This document shows, in pieces, positions 51,219-61,631 of a stretch of DNA of 64,000 bases (position 1 is the first letter of the stretch; the number at the start of each line of letters is the position of its first letter). A program made the position numbers and the translations under genes. This DNA comes from Symbiodinium microadriaticum. Lineage: Eukaryota; Sar; Dinophyceae; Suessiales; Symbiodiniaceae. The stretch spans positions 160,370 to 224,369 of the forward strand of contig LSRX01000811.1 of assembly GCA_001939145.1 (NCBI GenBank), given 5' to 3'. The notes beneath the pieces are model-generated. The model was given only the letters and a program-made list of their open reading frames with translations, was not told where the DNA came from and did no database searches.

Positions 51219-51940
51219 GGGTTTGCCTACCTGCCTTCGTGGACAGCCGAGGCTTCGAATATCGGCTCCGGTTCAGTACATTCATAGGCTCTTGATCGTT
51301 GTGCTGGTAAGGAAGTCCCCCAACACCTATGATAACTATGACCAGGAACATCCAAACGACAAGAACAAAACACACATGAACCCTAAACCTTGAAACCCTA
51401 AACCCTAAACCCCACATCGTCAGCACTAAACCTTTCACCACCCCCCCCCCGCCCCCTCAATCCCAACCTTGCAAGCCTAAAACAACACAGAACCCCCTCG
51501 CCCGAACTATCATAGAGCCTGCTTCGCCCCCGAAGCCCTGAATCTTAAACTGTCGCTGTAAGTTGACATGATCCGGCCTTCTGTCCCCATATACCTAAGA
51601 TGTAAGTTAAGGGATTTCGGGCTTAGGGTAAGATGTAAGTTAAACTCTATTAGGGTTTAGGGTTTAGGCATAGGCTTGATGCAATGACCAATGCGAAAAC
51701 CTGCTGCGAAAGCAGCTTTGTCCTGTCATGGCCTTCCTGGGCTCTGGTCCCAGAATGTAGTTCCAGTCACCATCTTAAAGAGACCGTAGTTAACCGCTAC
51801 GGTTACTTAAGAATAGATCAAGTTCTTTCACAAGAGCCTAGTCAAGGATTGGGCAGCTAACACTGACTTCACTGCAGTGGCCGGGCTTGTCTTGATTGGT
51901 GGCTGGGGCACCGGCCTGCCCTCTTCCATCATGATGGCGT
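51219..51940. other. unassigned sequence
   Basis: The minus frame at 51202-51441 starts in telomere-like text and is not supported. The rest holds no recognised feature. Confidence 0.45.
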
Positions 51941-51945
51941 TTATC

Positions 51946-52248
51946 TTATTGTTTTTTGTTGTTATTGCTGTTATTCTTCCTGGTATTGTCATCATGTTCG
52001 TTGGTGAGGCTCTCACTTTTGTTATTGCTACTATTGTTAACTGTCATTAGCATTGCAATGATCCCTTGGCCTCTGTTTGCTCCCGCAGGACTTCCGGGAA
52101 ATGTGAATTTGACTGTCGGGCCCTCATAAATAGGCACATGCTTCAATCGGGTCAACCATGTGCTGGATTTGTTTACATTATTTCGCTTCCACTTCATGTA
52201 TAGGCTAGGTCTTTCTACAGGTCTTTTGCAGCTTTTAAGACAGCGCAA
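51946..52248 (-). CDS. hypothetical Asn-rich protein fragment
   Basis: A 100-codon minus frame with a basic start (CKRPVERPSLYMKWKRNN), a middle VPIYEGPTVKFTFPGSPAGA, and a polar tail rich in Asn, Ser and Lys ending at a stop. The shift from an ordered to a low-complexity tail is typical of real proteins, but no domain is recognised. The frame may extend upstream. The overlapping minus frame at 51828-52016 is probably a shadow. Confidence 0.35.
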   Translation of the reverse strand: MRCLKSCKRPVERPSLYMKWKRNNVNKSSTWLTRLKHVPIYEGPTVKFTFPGSPAGANRGQGIIAMLMTVNNSSNNKSESLTNEHDDNTRKNNSNNNKKQ

Positions 52249-52322
52249 GCGCGGGTTGTTGCAGTCCTGGCGCTGGGCTGGCAGGCCGTCAGCTCCGGGT
52301 TCGCTTGGGGATTGGAAAGCTT

Positions 52323-52630
52323 GAACCCTAAACCCTAAACTTGAACCTAAACCCTATACCCCAAACCCTAAACTTGAACCCTATAGCCTGATGTGCCCTA
52401 AACCCTGAGGTTCCAACCCTGAAACCTCAGAACCCTTGAACCCATATCCTAGGAGGGTGCACGGTTCACGCAATCCGTCTATCACGGGAACCTCAAACCC
52501 TTGAACCCTTAACCCTGTAGGTGTAACCCTAAACCCTAAACCCTGAACCCAAACCCTTGAACCCTAAACCCTGTAGGTGTAACCCTAAACCCTGAACCCA
52601 AACCCTTGAACCCTAAACCCTGTAGGTGTA
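52323..52630 (-). repeat. telomere-like tract with 56/49-bp units
   Basis: CTGTAGGTGTAACCCTAAAC recurs at 52515, 52571 and (start only) 52620. The spacings 56 and 49 differ by exactly one 7-bp repeat. Confidence 0.95.
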
Positions 52631-52979
52631 GCTCCCGTCCGGAAACATGATGAGGTCCGGACACGTGGCCGCTCCTCATTGGGATCTGTGTGTGCGCTAA
52701 GCCTACTTAAGGCTTCGGGTTTAGGGGTTTAAAACCGACGAGTTCAGGGACTTGGGATTAACTACTTCAGTTACTTCTGTCTTCTGTGAGCTCATGTGCT
52801 TCAGACCCGGCCGACAACCCATGCATAAGCCTCCAAGCCTGTGAGAAAGAGTCTTTCTTAACAGCTAATGTCATACACTATTGAACCCTGAGACCAAACA
52901 AAACAAGGATCCACGAAACAACCACCAAAGATGTATCCTACACAAAGCCTAAACTCTAAACCCGACAAACCCTATGTTG

Positions 52980-53117
52980 GAGTAGAGGCATGTTGAGATT
53001 TGCTTTTGCCGGCTTCGTTTTGGGGTTCCTTGAAGCTGTCTGGGAAGATGTCTTTCGCAGTGCCTCTTGGCCTGTTAAAAGCTCCCTTGCACTGTGTTCC
53101 GCAAGGATGTTCTCTTT
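52980..53117 (-). CDS. exon-like frame, unknown protein
   Basis: The minus frame reads KENILAEHSARELLTGQEAL, then RKTSSQTASRNPKTKPAKAN. The plus frame 52990-53178 is hydrophobic (FAFAGFVLGFLEAVWEDVF) and could be the coding one instead. No family recognised. Confidence 0.25.
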
Positions 53118-53302
53118 AGGCTTTTGGGGTTGGGGGTGTGTGGGAGTTTGGGGTTTAGGGTGTCCTTACCCACCCTGAACCCTCCCAAATTAAACCTAGC
53201 TCCTGGGTTCTATCGTCAGCTGCCAGGCCTGCCTCTTTGCAGAAATCGCTGATGAAAGAGTTCGTTGCCCCTTTCTCAACACTCGCCCCAACTCGGAACA
53301 CT

Positions 53303-53414
53303 CATATAGGTCCCTTAATAACTCGACTGGGGCTTGAAGGGCACATTATACTATAGTTATAAAAAGGAAACCCCCAAAAATCCCTTTTCTAAATATTCAG
53401 GCCCCCTACATTAT
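53303..53414. mobile_element. hpL hairpin element, diverged
   Basis: TCATATAGGTCCCTTAATAA left, TAAATATTCAGGCCCCCTAC right. Confidence 0.7.
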
Positions 53415-53599
53415 AAACCCAAACCCAATCCAAACTCCAACAGCCTGACAGCTCAATGCCCTGAAGTCCTAGAAAAGGGTCGGAATGATTCGGTTTAGGG
53501 TTTAGGGTTTTGGGTTTGGCCTGGGACACCGGATGGACTTGCCACTGAGGCTGTGAGGCTTCATTGTTCAGGGGAGCTTCTGGGGCAAGCCAGAGGAAA

Positions 53600-53713
53600 C
53601 TAATACAGGGGCCCCGATGATTAGAACAGGGTTTTGGGGCATATTCTACCACAATCACAAGAAGGAACCCCCCCCAAAAAGAGTATTGGTAATTATTTAG
53701 GCCCCTAGGTTAA
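53600..53713. mobile_element. hpL hairpin element
   Basis: CTAATACAGGGGCCCCGATG left, GGTAATTATTTAGGCCCCTA right. Confidence 0.75.
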
Positions 53714-53719
53714 ATTTAA

Positions 53720-54310
53720 ATGCTCAACCGGACGAGCCCCCAGTTCCAAATATCCAATAAACAACACGATGATCCTACTTGAAGGGCTTTGGGTTTAGGG
53801 TTATAGGCTACTTGTAAACCACTTGCCATCACACATCTATAAACCCTAAGCCCTACAAAGCCAAAGCCCTATCAGCCCGAAGGAACTCCTGTCCCGAAAA
53901 CCCGAAACCCTACACGTGTATAAACCCTATCATAGCCATAAACGGGCAGGGCCCCGCACTCTGCGGGTGAAGATCTCATCGAGAACCTCGGCCGCCAACT
54001 TCGCCGCTGCGACCTGCGGTGGAAGTTTAGGGCATTATAGGAGGGTGGAGCCTGTAGGGTTTAAAGTGGATTTATATAAGGTTTAAGTCCGGGTTTCAGG
54101 GTGTAGGGGGTTTAGAGCCAGTTGGGGTTTAGGGTTTATGGCAGTTTCTCTAAGCAAGGGGCCCTTTCCCCATGATTACGAAGATCCGGATAGTTGGGAT
54201 CTGTAAGACGCGCTTATTTCTGAGGCTTCATCATGCAGAGATTGGGGTGTTATGGGTTTAGGATGGCAAAGTTTCAGACTTCAGAAGTTGATGTTTATAG
54301 TAGTGGTAGT
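53720..54310. other. unassigned sequence
   Basis: Short TTTAGGG and CCCTAAA patches, with no gene or element recognised. Confidence 0.5.
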
Positions 54311-54312
54311 CT

Positions 54313-54723
54313 ATGTATAGTCTTTATGACGTGAGGATTGTTGCAGCTGCCATTCGCACGAGAGTTTGCGAGCGCCACGAATTGTCTGGTTCGCTGGTGC
54401 CAAGCCTTGGCCTGTCACCGATAACTTCTCATCTGTTGGGCGGACTTCCGTATAATGAAAGGCAAGTCCTTCAGCCCACAACTTATAACAAGTTGCGCAG
54501 CATCCGTGTGCCCAAGATCATCGAAGCGCCCTGCCCGATGCCTCGTCGGTTGATGAGTCTTGGTCCGCGAGATGTGAACTCACAGCCTGAAACGCCTTCG
54601 AAAAAGAGGCGCCCTCCTCAGCTTCCATCATCAACATGCTTTCGTTTGATGCGAACCCCAGCCCAGTTCGTTTGCGGCCAGGCAAACGGCCAGTGGAAAC
54701 TCAAAAATCATGACTGCTTGTAG
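54313..54723 (+). CDS. hypothetical protein, 136 codons
   Basis: A telomere-free open frame from ATG to TAG. It contains SLVPSLGLSPITSHLLGGLP, RSIRVPKIIEAPCPMPRRL and a basic SKKRRPPQ that could act as a nuclear localisation signal. A second plus frame (54710-54982) overlaps its end in another register, so one longer gene with a frameshift or intron is possible. The minus frame 54631-55143 overlaps too. No domain recognised. Confidence 0.35.
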   Translation: MYSLYDVRIVAAAIRTRVCERHELSGSLVPSLGLSPITSHLLGGLPYNERQVLQPTTYNKLRSIRVPKIIEAPCPMPRRLMSLGPRDVNSQPETPSKKRRPPQLPSSTCFRLMRTPAQFVCGQANGQWKLKNHDCL

Positions 54724-55066
54724 ACAGCGCCATACAGGGACTAAGTTGTCTCGTGTATTCGTCAGCGAGGCGCATGGTATGGCATGGTTGGACAACATGC
54801 TTTCCGTGCGGCTGTCATATTCCAGGCCGCAAAGAAAAGCGCCCAAGGCACTCTGTAGTCTTAGTTCGCCAAAGCGAGACGGAACCCCGGGTATTGGCCG
54901 GAGTTGCGGTGCAAGCAGTTCGCTGACAACATACTTCGGCCTGTCCATTGACAATCGTCTGGCTGGACTCCCGGAGTCCTGAGTGCCTGGGCGTATGACA
55001 CTGATGTCATTCGCGAAAGAACAAACGAAAATGCGAGCATCTCGCTGATCGGAACTGCAGAAGGCA

Positions 55067-55143
55067 TTAATATAAGGGCCTTTGAAATTAGAATCTGGTT
55101 TTGGGGCCCATGGTACTATAATCATATAATATAGCGAACCCAC
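55067..55143. mobile_element. hpL hairpin element, left part
   Basis: ATTAATATAAGGGCCTTTGA and TTAGAATCTGGTTTTGGGGC, cut by the N run. Confidence 0.75.
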
Positions 55144-55161
55144 NNNNNNNNNNNNNNNNNN
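55144..55161. other. assembly gap (N)
   Basis: 18 unresolved bases between an hpL left part and a TTTAGGG tract. Confidence 1.
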
Positions 55162-55445
55162 TAGGGTTTAGGGTTTAGGGTTTAGGGTCTAGGGTTTAGG
55201 GTTTCGGGTGTAGGAAATCAAAAAAAAAACGGTAGTTGCTCTGCTTGTGGTATGATCTTTGTGGCTCGAGTGGTTTTGACTATGGCGCTTAGGGACACCT
55301 CGTTGATTTAGATCTCGGGTAGAGAGGAACGATAGGCCTGAGATCCATCAAAGCTTTCTGTCCTACTGTTCAGGGGTGTAGGGTTTAGGGGTTTAGGGGT
55401 TTAGGGGTTTAGGGGTTTAGGGTTTAGGGTTTCGGGTGTAGGTAA
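55162..55445 (+). repeat. two telomere-like tracts (TTTAGGG) around an island
   Basis: Tracts at 55162-55215 and 55375-55445, both ending GGGTTTCGGGTGTAGG, with a 160-bp island between. The repeated end suggests duplication. Confidence 0.9.
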
Positions 55446-55518
55446 CAATTCGTGGATCCTTCCGGGGAGTACACCAAGCCGTGTTGTCCAGGTAGGAAGG
55501 CTGCATGCTACATCATGA

Positions 55519-55628
55519 TGCGGGTAGTTCTCTAAAGCAAAGTCCCGTTTAGGACCCTTTTTTTATAAGGATGCCGTGCTATATTGGAGACCTAAAAAAA
55601 GGGACCCGAATTTAGAGAGCTACCCATG
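55519..55628. mobile_element. hpF hairpin element
   Basis: CGGGTAGTTCTCTAAAGCAA left, GAATTTAGAGAGCTACCC right, centre GGATGCCGTGCTATATTGG. Confidence 0.85.
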
Positions 55629-55629
55629 C

Positions 55630-56190
55630 GCAACGCCCGCTACAGATGTGCCACTCACCTTATACGGCTTAGAAACTCATCGGGTGCTATTACTTATGGC
55701 TTCAGATCTGAAAGATTAGGGTTTGCGGGTTTGGGGTGTAGCGTCCTACTTGGGAGACGGATGCCTCCTTTCCAAGGTTCGTAGTTCGCCGTACAGAGAC
55801 AGAGACGGGGTTAAAGTAAACCCAACAACACGAGGGTAAAGGGTTTCGTGCTTCCCGAGTAGAGCTTCAGGCCTGGCGTGATGTTAGTTGGTGCTGTTGG
55901 GGTCTGGGGGGGGCTTGGGAACTCATTAAGAAGATCAGAACTAGTCCAAGCTTCCGTGGATGTGTTGAGGGTGTAGGGTTCAGTTGCTTTAGTTAGGGTA
56001 TGAGTTTTAGGGTACGAAGTTTATGGTGACAGTCAAAGCAGCTGCAATCAACTACGGCTTTGCAGCAATCCGGTTACCTGCAACACTACACGGATGTGAA
56101 CCCAGGTACCCTTCAGCAATGTCCTGAAACCCATCCTCGAAGCACCTCGCATCAAGACTTGAAAAACCTCCGCTCATCACAGCATGCGTT
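55630..56190. other. unassigned sequence
   Basis: No element. A 62-codon minus frame (56052-56240) runs into telomere-like DNA and is not supported. Confidence 0.45.
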
Positions 56191-56194
56191 AAGC

Positions 56195-56525
56195 CCCTAA
56201 ACCCTAACCCAAACCCTAAACCCCAAACCCTAAACCGCAAAACCTGAAACCACCCGAGTTTGTAAACTCCGAACTGAACTTGAACACAGCAAGTGCTCTT
56301 TATGATAACCTAAGAACCAGTATTCAGTACCAGGACAGCTCTGACAAACGTTTCTAAACATACATCCCTAAACCCCTAAACCCCTAAAGGCCCTAAACCC
56401 CTAAACTCTAAACCCCTACATCCCTAAACCCAAAACCCCTCAACCCCTAAAGGCCCTAAACTCTAAAACCCCTGAACCCTAAACCCCTAAAGCCCTAAAG
56501 CCCTAAACCCTAAACCTTTACCTCG
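56195..56525 (-). repeat. telomere-like tracts (CCCTAAA)
   Basis: Units at 56195-56245 and 56365-56525 with CCCCTAAA and GGCCCTAAA variants. Confidence 0.9.
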
Positions 56526-56527
56526 AA

Positions 56528-56594
56528 ACCCCCTCGCCTCCTCTTCGGTTGCCTTGGACCGCTCAGCCGCCAGGCCTTTGCTGGAAGGATCAGG
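56528..56594 (-). CDS. exon-like island, charged helix
   Basis: The minus frame reads PDPSSKGLAAERSKATEEEA, then RGFRG, a likely helix. Sits exactly between a CCCTAAA tract and a 480-bp TTTAGGG tract. Confidence 0.3.
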
Positions 56595-56599
56595 GGCCC

Positions 56600-57085
56600 G
56601 AGGGTTCAGGCTTTAGGGCTTAGGGGTTTAGGGGTTTAGGGGGTTTAGGGGGTTTAGGGGGTTTAGGGGGTTTAGGGGGGTTTAGGGGGTTTAGGGGATT
56701 ACGGTTTAGGGTTTTGGGGTTTAGGGGTTTAGGCTTGAGGGTTCAAGCTTTAGGGTTTAGGGCTTGGGCTTTAGAGTTTAGGGGTTCAGGGTTTAGGCTT
56801 GAGGGTTCAGGCTTTAGGGTTTAGGGCTTGGGCTTTAGAGTTTAGGGGTTTAGGGTTTAGGGTTTAGGGCTTGGGCTTTAGAGTTTAAGGGTTTAGGGTT
56901 TAGGCAGGGTTTAGGGCTTGGGCTTTAAAAGTTTAGGGGTTTAGGGTGTAGGCTTTAGGGTTTAAGGTTTAGGGTTTAGGGGTTTAGGGATTTAGGGGGT
57001 TTAGGGTTTAGGGGTTTAGGGTTTAGGTGTTGCGGGTTAGGGTTTAGGGTTTAGGGTTTTTATTAGGGGTTTTAGGGTTTAGGGG
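56600..57085 (+). repeat. long telomere-like tract with higher-order units
   Basis: TTTAGGG/TTTAGGGGG units, then recurring GGGCTTGGGCTTTAGAGTTT blocks. Confidence 0.97.
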
Positions 57086-57476
57086 TTTCGGGGCGTTATG
57101 GATAGGTACCTCTATAGAAACCATGCATAAGGGGAATTTTAAAGTATCCCAAATTGCCACCTGGGTGCGGATGTTTCGGCTTCAGGGCTTCAGGGTTCAG
57201 GGGTGTAGGCTTGACACACAGATTCCTAAACCCTACCTAAACCCTACATGAGCAAGGCGTGAGGGTTCGGAGCAGTCACGCTTCGCCATTGAAGTATGCT
57301 TGCCGAGGAAACCATGCCAACACTTGGGAGATCTAAAGGATTGTAGCATACACCCTAAACCCCAAACCATAAACGGGTTAGGGCGGTTCGGGTTTAGGGT
57401 TTGAGCCCTTCGCACCATGACGACGACTCGGCCGTCGACATCTTGGAGCCGACAGGTTGGGTGTGGCACAAGCGAT

Positions 57477-57824
57477 CTACATGGCATGGCCTGCACAGCA
57501 CTTGAGCATGACGACGGGTTCGGAGTAGTGCTTGATATGCTTGGTGCTGTGTGACCCTGGCGAAGAATAGAGGAAGGGAAGCTGTGCCCACGACATGCAG
57601 CAGGCGCCTTGCGACCTCGACCACAACGCCGTGCTTTGGCTTTCGGCAGCAGCACGCAAGCAGACGGCATGTGGTTCTTTGGTTGTTGAGTGGCCTCTGA
57701 CCTTTTCGTCGTACAAGTCGTAGGCCTTGCTGCAGGTACTGATCCATACATGTGGTATCCCCCTGTGTCGAGCGAGGAGCACCTGAAGGCCCTCGCCCTC
57801 ACTGCCTCTGCTAAGGGAGGACGC
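57477..57824 (-). CDS. unrecognised protein fragment
   Basis: The minus frame is open from after a TAG near 57845 to a stop at 57477. It reads LQVLLARHRGIPHVWISTCS, KAYDLYDEKVRGHSTTKEPH and later SHSTKHIKHYSEPVV. A G-H-S-T-T-K motif followed by a K-H-Y near the end loosely recalls the C-terminal half of tyrosine recombinases (H-x-x-R ... Y), but the arginine is absent and the match is weak. Two other minus frames (57233-57802, 57394-57747) overlap and look less ordered. Confidence 0.3.
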   Translation of the reverse strand, partial: ASSLSRGSEGEGLQVLLARHRGIPHVWISTCSKAYDLYDEKVRGHSTTKEPHAVCLRAAAESQSTALWSRSQGACCMSWAQLPFLYSSPGSHSTKHIKHYSEPVVMLKCCAGHAM

Positions 57825-57849
57825 TTTGCAACAGAAAGTGTAGAGCTAG

Positions 57850-58415
57850 GGATCGCATCTTAGCCAAGACAATGCCCCTACAGACAGTGCAAGTTAACCG
57901 AACGACGCAAGTCAAAGCTCAGGCAAAGCACTATACCCACAAACCTCACCCCTCAGGGGAAGCTGCTTCTGGTGACGCTTAGGAGCTGCGTAGCAGTGGC
58001 CACATACCCAAAGCCCTGACATCCTAAAGCCCAATACCATCCACACCAAAATCTAAACACACTGCTCTGATGTCACTTCCTATGCACTCGACATCCTTCA
58101 CCCTGACTAGCACCAAAGCCCAAGTTCCACTTACCTGCAGATACCTCTCAGCAAACAAGCCCCCACAAAACCTTCAGAGATCCCTTATAACACTATAAAG
58201 AAAAGTCACAAACAGACACCACCCTAAACCCTAAACCCTGCAATTATAGACAACAGTCCAACAGACACCAACCTCAGGGTCAGACTCGCATGCTGTGCCG
58301 CCCTGAAGGCAGCATCGCCACTGCGACCGGTCGTGCCTCAATTGATGCCCTAAGCCATGTTCCGGATTTTAGGAAAATCGCCGGGATGTCTGGCTTTGTT
58401 GCCATCTCTAAAGGT
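57850..58415. other. unassigned, A/C-rich plus strand
   Basis: Few telomere-like units. The plus strand is rich in CAAACC and ACACC words, like the 3.6-6.2 kb block. No gene seen. Confidence 0.45.
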
Positions 58416-58419
58416 GTCC

Positions 58420-58535
58420 ACCTACGGTTTCCTTAAAGGAAACGTTTAGGGTATATAAGGCTTCCGTAAGGCTTCTATAAGGTATATAGGCCTTCTATAA
58501 GGCTCCTATAACGGTAGCTACCCACATGAAAACGT
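58420..58535. mobile_element. hpG hairpin element, diverged
   Basis: CTACGGTTTCCTTAAAGGAA at the left, AACGGTAGCTACCCACATGA at the right, with the family core AGGCTTCTATAAGG. Confidence 0.75.
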
Positions 58536-58539
58536 CCTA

Positions 58540-59240
58540 GATTTCCGCAGAACAAGCAATCCTACATCCTAAACCCGGATCAAGGATGGAAGACTGGAGG
58601 GTTCGAGCTATGGGACTGGAAATCTCGCGCTTGGCATTCAAGTTCTCGGGATCTGTCAGGTTTTGCATGGGTCTCATAAGGGATCTTTTGAGGGAGAAGG
58701 GCTAGGGAATGAAAGTTGAGGATTTAGGCAGGCCTTTCGTACAGAGGAATAGCCAGGAGAAAGGGGGATGTCGATGCTGTCCAGACCGCCCCTGTATCGA
58801 TTGAATTTGATGCTCCGTTTGACAAAACCCATGCGAAGCAACGTAAGGAAGGTTTAGGGTGTTCTTGGGCTTTGCACTTTAGGTTATAGGGTTTCGGTTT
58901 GGGATTCAAGCTAGGGTTTCGGGTTTGGGGCATGGGTGTAAGTTTCAGGGTTTAGGGTTTGGGGCTTAGGCTAGAGTACCGTTCCCCCAAAGGGCTCCTT
59001 GACGAGTGATCTGGGCTCCACTTAGTGACTAGTGTGAGTTGAAAGAGTTTCTACACAGGTTACGATAGGAGTATCGTGTAAGGGTTTATACAACATGGTG
59101 GCTTTAATCATCAAAACAGGGAGGGCTTTGGTGCATACCATGGTATATCAAGCATCTGAGTAAGCCAAACTTTTTGGGGGCTACGAACATGGAGGCTTCA
59201 GGAAACCAGATAGGTTTAGCCTGGGATTTGGGTACGACCG
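58540..59240. other. unassigned, TTTAGGG-like patches near 58850-58975
   Basis: Minus frames at 58724-58933 and 59104-59322 are unrecognised. The second reads AKPIWFPEASMFVAPKKFGL and could be an exon, at low confidence. Confidence 0.35.
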
Positions 59241-59400
59241 TTGAAGGTGGTAGGGGTTGGCCACAAACATCGCGACGCTGCTGAAGACCCGGCAACAACC
59301 GTGCTCGAGCAGTTTGCTGCACACCTCCAGAGACAAGGCATGCTCAAAGGATGTTGCAGCGAATTTTGCTCAACCCTAAACCCTAAGGCGCCCCAAAACC
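59241..59400 (+). CDS. exon-like frame, unknown
   Basis: The plus frame reads GVGHKHRDAAEDPATTVLEQ, then FAAHLQRQGMLKGCC, before entering CCCTAAA-derived NPK text at about 59373. The helix-like composition is plausible. It overlaps the minus frame at 59104-59322, so strand is uncertain. Confidence 0.25.
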
Positions 59401-59624
59401 CTACAATGCCTCAAAGCCCTGAAAAAGCCGTCGAGCAGATTCTAGCACCCACTAACCCGCTGTTTGGGTAACTGGGCTCATGGAGTTCAGCCCCAAATGA
59501 GGTCCTCAAGCTACTACTTCAAGGATCAGGAGACCTAGCAGGTAGGGTTTAGGGTTTTGGGTTTTGGGTAGGTTCTGGGCCAAGCTCTGAGTAGGACAAC
59601 CCTTAGGGTAAATACACTTCTTAA

Positions 59625-59731
59625 AGGAAACTACAGGTGGTGAGTTTAGGGTATATAGGGCTTCTCTAAGGCTTCTATAAGGTATTTTCGAGCTTCTATA
59701 AGGATCCTATAACGGTAACTACCCACCTGTA
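59625..59731. mobile_element. hpG hairpin element
   Basis: TACAGGTGGTGAGTTTAGGG left, GGTAACTACCCACCTGTA right, with TA at both edges. Confidence 0.85.
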
Positions 59732-59948
59732 CCTGCTAAGTCACATGTTCCTCTCGGTACAAGGTCATGTTAGCACGAACAAAAGCTACTTATTCCTAGG
59801 TCCCCAGCCCGACCCCTATACTCTCAGATGTAATTCGTTTTCAGTGTTACTAGTCTTACGGTTAAGGTTTGAGAAACGGGAAGCAGACTGACCAAGATAG
59901 GTAGTAAGAGAATTCAAGTAAGTTGTCTAAACCAAGGTGGTTGTGACA

Positions 59949-60052
59949 CTTAGCTGCTGAGTTCATAAGCACAAGAAAAGTGTCCACTTCTAGTTCTATA
60001 TGGAATCATATTGTCCCAAAAAAATTTAAAGTGTACTCATTCAGCTAGTAAG
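59949..60052. mobile_element. hpI hairpin element
   Basis: CTTAGCTGCTGAGTTCATAA left, GTGTACTCATTCAGCTAGTA right. Confidence 0.85.
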
Positions 60053-60054
60053 GC

Positions 60055-60600
60055 CACTGCACCCTCAACCTCCACAACCCTCAACCCCAAATTGCCAGCC
60101 GCACCAAGAAACCCAAAGTCCTCGACCCCAAATCCCAGGTACAAAAGTCTGCCTAAACCCTAAATCGTGCTCCTCGCACATTTTCCGACTCAAAGACCCA
60201 AAAATTCTGCAGAATTTAGGGTTTAGGGTTTAGAGCTTTCGGGGTTTATGGGTTTAGGGTGAATCTCAACTCCATTTGCAGCCTACTACAATGGCGGAAA
60301 AGCTAGATTTGGGAGGTTGCCGGAGACCAGGTACCTCATAACATATACTCTGACGAAGATTATCCGACAGTGCTACTGCCGCAACCCCAAGCACCTAATT
60401 GCACCCTATCAGAAGATCTGCAGAAGCCGCCACAAAAGTCATTCCTTTGAACCCTTCTCAGCCCTAGCGCCTGCCTTAATCTACCATAATTAGCCTACTT
60501 TTTTCTAGGTTCTTAGATTCTTATTACAAACCCCAGTATAGTAGGTTTCGGTAGTTCAAAGTATACCCTAAACCCACTTTACTATAATGTTCAGGATCCC
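60055..60600. other. unassigned sequence
   Basis: Short telomere-like patches near 60155 and 60208-60262. No gene. Confidence 0.5.
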
Positions 60601-60602
60601 AA

Positions 60603-60787
60603 CCCTAAACCCTAAACCCTAAAAATCCTAAACCCTAAACCCCAGAAGCCCTAAAAACCCTAAAAAAACCTAAACACAACAAACAAACCTTGAACCCTAA
60701 ACCCTAAAAGCCCTAAAAACCCTCAACCCAAAACACCCAACACCTCAAAAACCCCTACACCCTAAAAGCCCTAAAAGCCCGAAAACC
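60603..60787 (-). repeat. telomere-like tract (CCCTAAA)
   Basis: CCCTAAA, CCCTAAAAA and AAGCCCTAAA units. Left flank of the ankyrin-like island. Confidence 0.95.
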
Positions 60788-60891
60788 CTTCGCTCCGAGG
60801 AGGGCCTCCCAGCGATGGGCTCGCGCCGCCGCTGCCAGGACGGTGTAGCCGCGTCGATCTGAAGCGTCGGGGTCTGCCTGTGCCTGGAAGA
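60788..60891 (-). CDS. ankyrin-repeat exon fragment
   Basis: The minus frame reads FQAQADPDASDRRGYTVLAA, then AARAHRWEALLGAKG. This is close to one ankyrin unit: an A-D-P-D-A-x-D loop, then G-Y-T-x-L-A-A-A-A, then a second helix and G-A. TTCCGACAG just upstream fits a 3' splice site. The downstream edge, AAGGGTTTTC, offers a GT. Ankyrin repeats mediate protein binding; the partner is unknown. Only one of the several units such a protein needs is here. Confidence 0.55.
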
Positions 60892-60904
60892 CTGTCGGAA
60901 GAGC

Positions 60905-61078
60905 GTTTAGGGGTTTAGGGTTTTTGGTGTTTTTAGGGTTTAATTAGGGCTTAGGGCTTTTAGGGTTTAGGGTTCAGGGGTTTAGGGTTTTTAGGGTTTA
61001 GGGGTTTAGGGCTTCGTAAACCCTAAGCCCCTAAAGGTTTAGGGTTTTTTTGTCTGGTGTTTAGGGTTTTGGGTTTAG
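60905..61078 (+). repeat. telomere-like tract (TTTAGGG) with a small inversion
   Basis: TTTAGGG units, with a short CCCTAAGCCCCTAAA inversion at 61018-61038. Confidence 0.9.
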
Positions 61079-61079
61079 G

Positions 61080-61210
61080 GTCTAAACCCCTAAACCCTAA
61101 AAACCCTAAACCCCTAAACCCTAAACCCTAGACCCTAAACCCTAAAAACCCTAAACCCTTAAATGCTAAACCCTAAAACCCTAAACCCCTAAACCCTAAA
61201 CCCTAAACCG
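61080..61210 (-). repeat. telomere-like tract (CCCTAAA), directly joined to the one before
   Basis: CCCCTAAA, CCCTAAA and CCCTAAAAA units start right after GGGTTTAGGGT with no spacer. Confidence 0.95.
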
Positions 61211-61253
61211 TTTTCTTTAAGGGCTCCGATATGAGGGACCCCTTAGACGAGAT

Positions 61254-61275
61254 CTGTGTGTGTGTGTGTGTGTGT
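61254..61275. repeat. (GT)n microsatellite
   Basis: About eleven TG dinucleotides. Confidence 0.95.
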
Positions 61276-61404
61276 TATGAGGGTTTGGGATGGTTTAGGG
61301 TTTAGGATTCAGGGTGTAGGGGTTTGATTCTAGGGATTGTTGAAATTTGGGTTTCGGGGAGATTAGGGGCCTAGGAAGCCTGATAGGTGCTTGTTGGTCA
61401 CCGG

Positions 61405-61631
61405 TGCATGTTAAACCCCAAGCCCCGAAACCCAAAACCCTAGACCCAAACCCCTAAACCCTGAATCCTAAACACTGAATCCTGAACTCTGAATCCTAAG
61501 CCCTGAGAATCCTGAACCCTGAATCCTCAGCCCTGAATGCGAAACCCTGAATCCTAAATCCTAAACTCTGAATCGTAAACCCTGAAACCCTAAAGCCCGA
61601 AACCTAAACCCTGAACCCGAGACCCTGAATC
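61405..61631 (-). repeat. degenerate telomere-like tract (CCCTGAA)
   Basis: CCCTGAATCCTAAACACTGA-type units. Here CCCTGAA and TCCTAAA alternate, giving a roughly 14-bp pattern. Confidence 0.9.
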
